In this document: positions 53,541 through 64,000 of the stretch, one piece after another | Layout: every line of letters starts with the position of its first letter | Numbering within the stretch: the first letter of the stretch is position 1 | NCBI RefSeq assembly: GCF_016808095.1 | Contig: NC_068971.1 | Coordinates: 6,336,501 to 6,400,500, forward strand | Direction of reading: 5' to 3' | DNA: 64,000 nt | DNA from: Vigna angularis | Taxonomy: Eukaryota; Streptophyta; Magnoliopsida; Fabales; Fabaceae | Program-made: the position numbers and the translations under genes | The notes under the pieces: model-generated | Databases searched by the model: none | Seen by the model: the letters and a program-made list of their open reading frames with translations, nothing else | What the model was told of the DNA's origin: nothing

Positions 53541-53866
53541 TGTAGGTTAGACTCTTCTATTACTCGTATTTGGTTAAGACCGTTCGGTCTCTTTGTGACC
53601 GTTCGGTCATGTACTTTCGATTTTGACTTTGGCTGCATTGTTCGGTCTTTGTTGTACTCGGCCTATGTTTGGCCTCTACTGCTGATGACTGCTTGGTCTT
53701 TCTGTTATGTTTGTTTCAGTCGCTTGGATTGACTATATATTGTAGTCTGTCTTTACGTTTTGGGAATTAATTCAATTTCGAAGTATTATTCACAGATCAT
53801 TTTTTCTTCTCTGTTGTTCTTTCTTCTCTGGGTTTTCTGGTTTCTCTGTTTCACGCGAACCCAACA
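53541..53866 (+). repeat. 3' LTR of the copia element
   Basis: 326 bases, matches the 5' LTR; lacks about 14 bases of a T-rich stretch present there. It contains ACCGTTCGGTC twice. Confidence 0.92.
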
Positions 53867-53871
53867 ATTCT

Positions 53872-54753
53872 CAAATAGAGATGAGTGACAAATGTGGTAA
53901 GAGTAGCATGATGTTCTAGTTTAAGGTGTTCCAGTATGGTCTAAGACACAGAATAGACTAACCTTATGTGTGTGGTAGGGTGAAACCCATTGACAATGAC
54001 TTTACAGAACAGTAAAGGCCACCACAAGTGCATAACCCACCATAGCTCGGCATTCATACTATATCCGTATGGTCAAATCTAGGTCCATGAGACATGATTA
54101 GGATGTTTGGTTAATTTAGTATGAAATGTGATGTATGATGAAACTTTAAGATTCTATGTATGATTATGTTTACATTAGCTTACCCTTTATGTGTTTTTTT
54201 TTGTTTAGCTGTTGTTTATGTTTAGTTCTTGTTAGAATGATCATGGTAAGTGTGAACTGAGAGTGATGATGTCTCGGTAGAGCAAGTTTTGAAGAGGGTG
54301 CAACAAATGTGTATTTTTTTGTTAGAATAGATCTTTTGTATAGTTATCTTTTTGAGAAAAATTTTATGTATATTTTTATTATTTTTTTAATTATAAATAT
54401 AAAATATACATATAGTTACGTTAGATAACTGTATGAATATTTTGTATTTTCTTTTAGTTTAACCGTAATATTTTATTGATACTTTAATTATAATATTTAT
54501 ACTATTTAAATAGAATAAGTTATAATAGAAAATAGATCGTGTTAATTTCATATATTATATAATATATCATACATCTATACGTATATATAAGAGTGATTTT
54601 TCATTTCAGTGTTTATATTTATTTTCTATATTTACCTTTTAAATAAAAGTTTTTTAAATTAAATAATTATTTTATCAATTTTTTTGATTTGACATTTTTT
54701 GAATTTAATAATTTTTTAATTATAAAATTACTTATAAAATAAAAAAAAAAACT
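53872..54753. other. gene-free sequence between copia and gypsy-type solo LTR
   Basis: Probably the continuation of the older repeat interrupted at 48046. From 54350 it is strongly AT-rich. No coding frame or clear ends. Confidence 0.4.
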
Positions 54754-54758
54754 ATTTA

Positions 54759-57211
54759 TGTAACATCCCAAAAATACAGTATAAAACCATACAATAGAAT
54801 GATCATATCTAATAATATTATAGCTCAGTCTTTCAAAAGAAATTTAATATAGATACGGCCGAACGACCTTACAATATAACAAGAAATTAAAGTTGCACAC
54901 TAGCTACAACTAGGCCGAACAGTTTACAAAAGACCTATAGCGAACGGTCCTACAAAAGAAGTAGCCAAGAGAGGTACGAACGGTAATACAAAGAAAACCA
55001 ACAGCTGACCGAACGCTTCTACTGTTCGGTCTTAACTTCCACCTCGACCAGATTTTCTTCTTCTAGCGCTTCTTCCAACAACTCATCTCCTTCTGCTCAC
55101 ATCCACACGGATGATCATTGCAACAGGACAAACAACCGAATGTACAAAACGGACAAGACAAGAAAATAGGGTAAGCTTATGTAATTCAATTCAAGTATCA
55201 ACATAGATTTCACACAATTCAAATAAACGAACTAGTTCATTCACTTGTACATGCAAAGCCTAAGACTAGACTCTGACTGTCCGGACTGTATGAACTCTGT
55301 GTAGCTACGACGTTCGTGCACCCGGGTGATGTAGTAACTGGGATACCCTCAACAGCTGCCACCCGAGGTTAATCCTATCTGTCCAAATTAACCATAAGGA
55401 CCTGGACCTCCTGCCATTCCACTCATGACTTACCCTTCTCTACCTGAGAACGAGTAATCACGGAATATCAGGATGAACCGCCAGCTTAGCATGCCCACAT
55501 TCATACTTTACTAAATTTCCAATATTCATTCATGAGCTATTCCTCCCCGGAATGCTCGTTCATAATCCAATTCATTTCGTACACATCATATTTCATCATC
55601 TTTCATTAATAAGACCTCAATGAGATCAATTTGAATAAACGTCTCTGAAGATACCAAATGTCGAACGTTAACTTCGACTCTGAACAAGACCGAACGCTTG
55701 GAGTGAGACCAAAGGTCTCCAGTTCCAAGCGGATCAAAACCGAGAGAGAGAGAATCATTAGTTTAAGAAAGGGAGTGATTAACATAATATTTCTCGAGGA
55801 CGATTAGAACCAAACGTTTAAATACTAAGTGAGCCAATTGGATGAATTGACTCACGAGTTAGACCGAACACCAACAAGCCTAGGCCGAGTACTAAAACTC
55901 TAGGCCGGAACCAATTTAGACAGACACTGAGGGACATCAAATAAGGGTACATAACTGGATCTGGTGAAGAGACCAAACGTCAATATATATATACTTAACT
56001 TTTGAATAAGTTGAACATCAAGAAAATCAGAATGTCAGTCAAAGACTGAACACCATGATGAGCGAACCCTATTGGGCTTGGACAAACGCTCTTATTATGA
56101 AGTTAGCTTACGGAAACTAGAATGAGTACCTGGTGTAAGACCAAGCACTTGCTTAGTACGAGCACTTGGTATAAGACCAAGCACTACTAAACTTATAGAG
56201 AAAAAGGGTTGATGAATGTAATAGATACCAATTTAAGTAGTGTTTAAGAACAAACGAAAATATACAAATACATATAGATATACTTAAGTTTATAACCGAA
56301 TACCAAGGAACGACTACTCTTGGCCGAACGCTCATGCACAGTATTACAAAACGAAGACGCTCGTCCTCAACTAGGATTCTTCCCAATTGAAAGAATCCAA
56401 TTCCAACCAAGTTCACTAGAAAAACCGAACGGTCAAGGACCGTTCAGTGACGAACGTACACTTTCATAGGGAAATTTCATACTAGAATTCTTTATATCAA
56501 TTCATTTCTCAACATCTATTTTCATAAAATCAAACATCCATATCATAGTAAATAATCATACTTCATATACATTCAGCAACTCAACAAACATGCATTCATT
56601 AAAAACGAACGTAGAAACTAACATACAATCAAATTATATAAGCTTCCCTTACCTCTAACGTGACCGAACGTTCACATGGACAAAGTACAGTTTCACCACT
56701 ACAAGTTCTTCTACCCTCAACGCTCGACAATTTTCCAACTAAACCAAGTAAAACCAAAACACTATCAGAACCTCTCATTTTAAAGGAGCGATCAACACAT
56801 GAAACCATAACTTGGTTTGCATGTAAAAGAAAACGCACGACTAAGTGAAGAGAAGAACTTACCAGTCCAGAACCCAAAACCGATCGGCTCAAACTGAAGC
56901 TCTTGACACTGGAGGAGTAGAAACGGTGCCTGAATGGTGATCGGAGGAATACAAGGTGAGACTTTCTTAGAGAGAAGTAAGAGCTTTTTAGAGAGAAGGA
57001 GGAGAGAATGGAAATTTTCAGAATTCTGAGGAAGAAGGGTGCATGCAGAGAGTGGCGTGAAATTCTGAAACTTAAAGTTTCACTTCCAACATCAAAATGA
57101 ACGGCCACTCAGCTGCTCACACCTGCCTTCCACCATCCGAGTGTCGAACCCCATTCTTGACACATGTAATCCACTCAGACGAACCTTGAGTGGATTTTAA
57201 TGGTTCTGACA
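54759..57211. mobile_element. solo LTR, 2453 bp, probably Ty3/gypsy
   Basis: It starts TGTAACATCCCAAAAATA and ends GGTTCTGACA, flanked by perfect ATTTA duplications (54754-54758 and 57212-57216). Length and the TGTAACATCCC start fit LTRs of large legume gypsy elements; the family call is from general knowledge. It contains about a dozen CCGAACG words. The 159-codon minus-strand frame at 56629-57108 lies wholly inside and has no recognisable domain, so I do not call it a gene. Confidence 0.82.
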
Positions 57212-57216
57212 ATTTA

Positions 57217-57959
57217 CAATAAAATTATGAAATTTATTTATATTTAATTTTATAATAATAATAATAATTTTATTATATTTTATCATTATAGAAAATAACG
57301 TACATACACATAACAAATATATATTTTTAGTAATTAATAATAAAAAAAATCATTTTCTATTATTTTAATGAGAGGTTAGGTTAGGATCATATTTTATTAA
57401 ACTCCCCATTATAATTCTCACATAATAAAATTTAAATAATATCCTGAGTTATAAGAATGAAAACTTTTCATTAAAATAAACTTTTTTTTGTCAAAGAAAT
57501 ATTTCATAACAATAAATACGAAGAATAGTTCGTAATAATTAATAATAAAACAGAAATTAAAATTAAAATATTTTGAAACTGAAGTCTAAATAACATTTAA
57601 TTAGATTGGAATTTACAAAATGAGGTTGTATAGTGAGATTTTAAAAAACAATGTAAATTAAAACCTATTGTTTATAAAACTTCACGAAATATAAGATTAA
57701 TTTTACTGTATTAAGTGTTAAATTGATTATTCATTAAATTTGACCATAAAAGAGGATATGTTGTTATTTATTTATTTGATATTTCCAATTTTTAGTTTTC
57801 TTTTTATTTTAACCGTTAGATAGATCTCATTATATTTCCAATTTACTATCTTTTCTTTATTTTAAATTCTTATATTTTTCTTTAACTTTAACTTTTGAAG
57901 ATAGATTATATAATATATGAAATTAATACGATCTTAAGAAAGTCATTTGTTTTTTTTTT
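57217..57959. other. AT-rich gene-free region
   Basis: Very AT-rich with ATA/TTA runs. No gene or clear element ends are visible. Confidence 0.4.
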
Positions 57960-58060
57960 CTTCTTTTCATTATAGTCTTTTTTTTTTGTAATTATAACGA
58001 TCACATACTTATAAATAAATACGTGGATATAAATATAAAACAATATTTAAGACAATAGTA

Positions 58061-58131
<71 letters not shown>

Positions 58132-58500
58132 CAGTATTATTTTATGGGAACTTTGAAATTTAATCAATATTTAAAACATTTTATAAGTTTTCATGAGATA
58201 ATTTTAAATATTTAATCCTATATATAAATTTAAATATTCATGTCATTAATAATGGTTGCAAAAGACATTTGTGATGTGTATAAACTAAATAAAGAGATAG
58301 ACAAATGAAGTGAGAAAAATTTTAATTTAAGAAAAAGGTAAATGAAATATATGTAAATAGAAAAAGTATAAAAAATAATATTTATGAAAATGAAAAGTTA
58401 TCATGAAATAGTTAGTCTTTTTTAAATTATAAGAACATTCATGCATTGAATAAATTATTTAATAAATAATAAATTGGAGGTAATTAAATTTCTATTTAAT
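57960..58500. repeat. AT-rich repeat with TA microsatellite, inverted copy of 44700-45240
   Basis: Matches the reverse complement of 44700-45240 for most of its length. It includes an expanded TA microsatellite at about 58062-58126; the other copy has only about 28 bases of it. Confidence 0.75.
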
Positions 58501-60065
58501 TAAGAAGGAAAATATTTAAATATTTAAAAATGTGTCATTAAATAATTAATTCTAAAATAATAAAATAATTAATATGTCATTAATATTGGTCAAGTCAAAT
58601 TTTGTTATACAGGTAATACATGGATATGTAGATGGGTAAAAATTTATGGGAAATGAACTGTTACTCGCAATTTTTAATTGTTTTTTTTAAGAGAAACATT
58701 TTTATTTAAGTTAAATAAGATTATCATGAGCAATATCTTTTTTTAAAATATTGAACGCACATTTCTCTTTTTTTTAATATTATTATTTAAAAAGAAATAA
58801 AGGTTTGTAGAGTGACATTTGAAATTGTGAATTTATTGCAAGAAATAAAATAAAAATAAAAAAGTGTGACTTTGTAACTAGTTTGAGACATTAAAGGCAA
58901 ATAAAAAAAAAGACACGATTCATTATAACAGAAAATGAAATTTGTTAGAACATGGAAAACAATAAATAGCAGATTGAGATCTAATCTAAGAATTATGATC
59001 CGAAAATTTCTGCATGTAGATTTAGAAAACAGAAAGTAAATTTCGCAAAGCAAAAAGTGCTTTTCCGAGGTAACAACAACGTGTGTGGTTGTGTTAATTC
59101 GGAATTTTCGCATGTCATTTTTTCCGAAACTAGTGATTGCAATTTTTGTATTATGTTACATAACCTTCTAAGCGCGTTACAACAACTTTTACTTAATTCG
59201 CCCTAACCTTCATTAATTAATTTATTAACCTAACTTCGTTATAATGTTTCGTTTATACCAACTAAAATATACTACTAAATAAGTATCCATAATTAACATT
59301 GATTTATATATCTAACTATGTACTTCTCCCCTCTCTTTTAACAAAACTTTATGATAATTTTTTTTTGTTGAGAAATTACATTTTTCCCGTTCAATCTTTT
59401 TTAACATAAAAATAAAATTTCCATTTTAAAATTCAAATAAATATTTTCTTAATTTATTTCGTGAAGTTAGAAAATAAAAAAACAATACGCATGAAAGAAT
59501 ATAATTCCTTGTACTAATTGCAAGGGATATATCAGGAAATTAAATTATAATTTTTTTTGGTATAAACTATGATATTAATTTAATTTATTAATCCTTGTAT
59601 AAATATAAAGAATTTATGCATAAAAAAAATGAATTGAAAAGATAAGTGATGTTTTTTAGAACCTAAAATATTAATTATAGTTGTTAATCTTATCCCAAAA
59701 CCTTAAATGCTATGGTGCGAAAGCGCAAAACTTTAAATTAATCGAGTGCAATGATTAATACGAAGTGTATGAACTTTGTTTACTAAATTGACACTATTAG
59801 CTAAGTTTTATTTATTTGTTTTGTTTATTTATTCATTATTTAATTTTTGTTTGTTGCACAAAAAGACAAAAACTATTATTTTGTATATATACGTGCACAG
59901 AGATCAGTGTGGAAGAAATGTATCATGTTTGGGTTGTGTGTTGTAGGTGGAAGCAAAGATTTCACTACAGAAACAACTTCAAATCTTCACTTTCATTAGC
60001 TGAACCTCACCTTCGTCATCATAATCTCCATTTCCTATATAAATTCTGATTTTTTTTCTTTCAAA
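58501..60065. other. AT-rich intergenic DNA and WRKY upstream region
   Basis: The minus-strand frame at 58787-59113 is hydrophobic, low-complexity and matches no family, so I do not call it. The last 200 bases before 60066 are likely WRKY leader, with TATATATAC near 59883 as a possible TATA element. Confidence 0.4.
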
Positions 60066-63000
60066 ATGGGAGAAAATGATGATCACAACAACCATTGTAA
60101 TGAAGAAACAGAATCAAAAGATGCAAAAAGAAGCCTGGCTGAGAGAAGAGGGTTCAATTCAAATGCTGCAAAAATCAATACAGCACTGTTTTGTAGTGAC
60201 ACTACAACAAACCCTTCTCCTTCTCCTGCTACTCATCTCACCATTCCTCCTGGAATCAGTCCCACTGCATTGCTGGACTCTCCTATTATGCTTCCAAATT
60301 CTCAGGTTTGGATATATATGTATTTATATATAATATACACAAATCACACAAAACAAAACTTATATGCGTTTTTTTATAGTTACTTTGGGTGTGTTTTTCA
60401 ATCAAAATTCCAGTTTCTACCCAATGATCTACAAAATAAGAATTTGCATTAAAGATCATAGATTTTGTCTGGGTAATATTTCAATCTTGATTGGAGAACG
60501 GTTTGCTGCATCTGGGTTTGTTTTTGTGTGATCACCCATTTCCTTGTTTTAAAATTTGCTATGGAAGTTTGATTTTTTTTTTTCTAATTGGTGTTCTAGG
60601 CAACACCATCATCTCCCACCACGGGGAGTTTCTTCGTGATGTCAACTCTTCTTCCCTATTCTGCTTTGAATCAGGTAATTATTAACAAATCCAAATTGCG
60701 TGCTTCTATCATGTAAACAATTTATTAAAGTAATTTATTAAAGTATTGATGCCGGTTTCTGTCACGGTGAAAATAAATTTTATTAAATTGTGGATGCTTG
60801 AGGTTGCAGATGCATTATTGTGCAATCTATTCCGCCATTTTTTTGCATGATCTGAATATTGAAAACCATTCAGTTGGATGTATTTGATGCAGAGAATGGG
60901 GAGTAGAAATCTGTGTCAATTAAGCACGATGACTCACAATAAGCTTGAAACATTTGCTTTGATTGATAGTGTGAATCTTTTAAACAAATATCAAGCCAAG
61001 CTTTTTGTGTAGTATTTGTTGAAAAATCCCATGACCTATATTTCTTTCTCAGATATTATCTTAAATGAATCTATTTAGTTTGTATTTTCTGACAATACTA
61101 GTGAATTTGGTTGATAACCTTGAACTCAATAGGTTTCTAGTAATTTCCACTCGGTAAAGGGAGGGAATAGAGAAAGCCAACTACCTCCTCAAGTTCAGTC
61201 ACCATTAGATTTTTCATTCCCAGCAGATTTTTCAAAAGGGCATTCTGTGAAAAATAGTGAAGTAAATTCATACAATGATATGAAAATGGTAAATGATAAG
61301 ATTGTTAATGGCAATAATGTTGAGAAGCCAATCTCTGGCACTGAAGAAGTAAGCGATGAAAGTGCTGTGCCGAAAAACGGTATCAACAGTGAGGATATTG
61401 TAGGACAACCTGCTTCAGAAGGAGAACTGAAAGAAGCATCTCATGCAACAGGAGTGGTAAGGACCTCAGAGGATGGTTACAATTGGAGAAAGTATGGACA
61501 AAAACAGGTAAAAGGTAGTGAGTATCCCAGAAGCTATTATAAATGTACACAACCTAATTGTCTGGTCAAGAAAAAGGTGGAACGATCCCATGATGGTCAA
61601 ATTACAGAAATCATCTACAAGGGTAATCATAACCATGTAAAACCACACTCTAGTCATAGAGGATCTGCACTTTCTACAGATGAGGTTTCAGACATGGCTG
61701 AAGAAGGTGCATTGGCTAAAGTTGATGGTGGGTTCATGTGGAGAAATATTCAGTCAGGAATAAAAGATTCAAAAAACAGTTTAGATTGGAAGGCCGATGG
61801 TCAGGAAAGGACATCACCAACTTCTGGTGTGACTGAGATTTCAGATCCTATATCAACCAACAAAGCTAAATCTCTATCCATGTTTGAATCGGAGGAGACT
61901 CCAGAGCTTTCTTCTTCACTTGCTAGTCATGATATGGAAGAAGATGGAGCCACTCAAGCAATTGTTGAAGATGAAGCTGAGAATGATGAATCGGAACCTA
62001 AAAGAAGGTATTATATTCCATCTGGTAGTGTCCTTATGGCCCCATCTCAAGTGGAAAGAACTAAAATCTCTCTACATTAATTTGTCATTGCAGAAAGAAA
62101 GAGAACTATGCAGCTGAATCAAATTTGCCCCCTAGGTCTGTTCGTGAGCCAAGAGTGGTAGTCCAAATTGAGAGTGATGTGGACATACTTGATGATGGTT
62201 ACCGCTGGCGTAAGTATGGACAGAAGGTTGTCAAAGGAAATCCAAATCCTAGGTAATGGTCGTCCTTCTTTCTTCACTTGCTAACCTGTTTATACTTGTC
62301 CACAATTGATTGAAACATACATCTGATGTAGCGTTTCTATCTTTAAGGAAGTATTATATTTAGTTTTGGGGCATTGTGCTCAATGATGTCATGTTTCCAA
62401 TGACATCCAGTTATTCATGTAGCTGATTTCATTTGTAATATAAGGTTTTTGTTTTTCTTTTTGTTGGGCTATTGTGATCTCAGAAGAAGTTTCAACTTTT
62501 CAACTATTTGAAAATGCATATTGATCAAATTATTGTAGATTCTTATTTCTTATGGTTGAATACTGATATTTTCTGTTTCTTGTCCACTGCTCTTTTTGAA
62601 TAGGGTAGACAATTTTCGTTCTTAAGTTGAAAGTGTCCTTGTTTGATACTGTGTATGGATATTTATGAAGTTGTCATTCTGTTCTGGCTTCCTAGCTGTA
62701 TATTTGAACGAGTTTTGTGTTTTAAGAAGATCAGTGGTCTATTCTGCAGACTGGCTTGATTCTTTCTCTATGTTTTTCATTCACATCAAGCTTTTTCTCA
62801 ATAGGGCTATGCTTGCATTTACATCAAGCTGTTACGAAACAGCATTCATGCATTTTTCACTTGAGCTTATAGGCTGATATGTATTCAACATTTTCTCATG
62901 GATCTCTTCCATTTCAGGAGCTACTACAAATGCACAAGTGCTGGGTGTATGGTAAGGAAACATGTGGAAAGGGCTTCACACAATCTAAAATATGTTCTTA

Positions 63001-63653
63001 CTACTTATGAGGGAAAACACAATCATGAAGTGCCCACTGCAAGAACCAACAATCAGATAAACTCAAGTGATGGTGGTTTACACCCCAATGGTGTCAATGG
63101 GCAAGTGGGTCTTGCTTTACCAGGGAGTGCTGGCATTAAGCATGAGACTCATCAAACTCTTGCACATCATTTTGATAGAAAACCTGAATTCAGCAATGAT
63201 TTTCTCAGGCCTAGTTTGATTGGAAGTTTCGGTAGTGACATGAAGTTTCCTCCTTCTTCCCTTTGCCAAATGAAGTATCCTTCCTTGAATAACACCATGC
63301 CTTATAGCTCCTATGGACTGAACCCTGATCGTTGTGCTGCACCTCAATCTGGATCCATTTCCTCAATGTTCCCTGATTTTCCAATGCCACTACCATTGAA
63401 TCTTCCCTCATCTGGAAAATTTTCAATTGCTGGACTTAACTTTAACTGTGCCAAACCAATAAATCCTATCCAATCTTTCCTTTCTGGACAGCAAGTGAAG
63501 GACATTGATGCAGTATTTCTGAGGCCTAAGCAGGAACAGAAGGATGATGCTATATATGGCTCCTGCATCCCCTCACTAGATGCAAATGCCTCACTCTCTT
63601 CTTCAGCACCACCGTCCATTTATCAACGAGTCATGAAAAATTTCCCTTCATAA
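60066..63653 (+). CDS. Group I WRKY transcription factor (WRKY20-like)
   Basis: WRKY factors bind W-box DNA (TTGAC core) in the nucleus and regulate stress, defence and developmental genes. Exons 60066-60305, 60600-60674, 61133-62007, 62094-62252, 62918-63653 give 694 residues with consistent phases. There are two WRKY domains, so it is group I. The N-terminal one, near residue 223 ([12 protein letters not shown]), has finger CTQPNC..HNH (C-x4-C-x22-H-x-H). The C-terminal one, near residue 435 ([17 protein letters not shown]), has finger CTSAGC..HNH (C-x4-C-x23-H-x-H). The intron after PNPR splits the C-terminal domain at the position typical of group I. The N-terminus carries Ser-Pro sites ([17 protein letters not shown]) like the MAP-kinase target cluster of group I WRKYs. 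The C-terminal tail [11 protein letters not shown] suggests the WRKY20 subgroup; this naming is tentative. Confidence 0.93.
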
Positions 63654-64000
63654 ACTCGTTTTACAGCTATTAGAAACACCAGCAGATGCTGAGTTTTTTG
63701 TTTAGTATTCCAGTGTCTTCCCTCCTGTTATAAATCTTCAGTTGTTTTGTTATTGCTGAAAAAAGCTATAATCTCTTTATACAAATTGCTCACCAAAGTT
63801 CTTGGTAAGAAAATTTCTTTTCCTATGACTCGTATTGCTTCCTTTCTTTCATATATTTACTGAAACAAAATATTAAATCTTTTACATATATTTGTTATTA
63901 GTTACTGGTAGGAAAATAACATTATTCCCTACTGGATTCATTTATGCTAGTGTCAATCACAATGACAATTTTCACCTTCATACAAGAATAGCATTTGTCT
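63654..64000 (+). other. WRKY 3' UTR and downstream sequence
   Basis: Non-coding sequence after the stop codon at 63651-63653. AT-rich; no further gene before the window ends. Confidence 0.5.

Larger units (their letters stand above)
48052..53866 (+). mobile_element. complete Ty1/copia retrotransposon with both LTRs and 5-bp target duplication
   Basis: LTRs 48052-48391 and 53541-53866 both start TGTAGGTTAG and end CGAACCCAACA. The element is flanked by ATTCT (48047-48051 and 53867-53871). By eye the LTRs differ by about twenty substitutions, mostly transitions, and one indel of about 14 bases near 48330, so it is not a very recent insertion. A TTGACGCCCACCGTGG stretch just after the left LTR is in the primer-binding-site position. 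The gag-pol frame is broken. A second retroelement LTR sits inside (50583-51646). Element length without that insertion is about 4.75 kb, a normal size. Confidence 0.93.

Noticed and set aside
56629..57108. 159-codon minus-strand ORF
   Set aside because: It lies wholly within the 2453-bp solo LTR, is Ser/Leu/Arg-rich with no family signature, and is best explained as chance coding in LTR sequence.
58787..59113. 108-codon minus-strand ORF rich in Phe/Ile/Leu
   Set aside because: AT-rich low-complexity translation with no domain, no splice-supported context and no codon signature of a gene.
60066..60452. Continuation of the first WRKY ORF past 60305
   Set aside because: A GT donor at 60306 and the protein frame in the next exon show this is intron read-through; the extra residues do not resemble WRKY proteins.

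Overview
The window is nuclear DNA of a flowering plant. Genes have many introns with GT..AG borders (plus one GC..AG), intergenic DNA is very AT-rich, and much of it is transposable elements. The protein set (PYRR with a NADAR tail, type I IPP isomerase, plant seipin, group I WRKY), Mutator-like elements with 9-bp target duplications, and long terminal repeats carrying TAATCGATTA and GTTCGGTC motifs suggest a legume, probably of the bean/cowpea/soybean group. The genus is an inference.

Six protein genes are supported. On the minus strand are PYRR, the riboflavin-pathway pyrimidine reductase (942-4814, nine exons), and an eIF5-mimic/BZW-type W2-domain translation regulator (6008-10153, eight exons). 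On the plus strand are a plastid/cytosolic isopentenyl-diphosphate isomerase (26700-30700, six exons), a RraA-like aldolase-family protein (33600-34100, intron in the 5' UTR), a seipin (40694-41994, two exons), and a group I WRKY transcription factor (60066-63653, five exons). They are ordinary housekeeping or regulatory genes with no evident shared pathway.

Three stretches between the genes are repeat-rich. At 10.8-24.3 kb there is a Mutator-like element with 276-bp inverted ends, a decayed MuDR-type transposase, and a 9.5-kb element with inverted ends. Inside the latter lie a decayed copia element, two smaller Mutator-like elements and a solo LTR. At 36.3-40.1 kb there are two tandem-repeat arrays (about 282 and 737 bp) and an unrecognised small ORF. 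At 44.7-58.5 kb a pair of inverted AT-rich repeats flanks a Mutator-like element carrying an endonuclease V gene fragment, a complete copia retrotransposon with both LTRs (itself holding a solo LTR), and a 2.45-kb solo LTR.

The most interesting content is the group of Mutator-like elements. Five have identifiable 9-bp target duplications, four of which are T-rich. One carries an endonuclease V fragment, one an S-domain receptor-kinase fragment, and one a Ty3/gypsy fragment next to DNA of unusual composition. No new defence or metabolic system was found. Exon borders come from reading frames, splice signals and family knowledge; no alignment or expression data were available.
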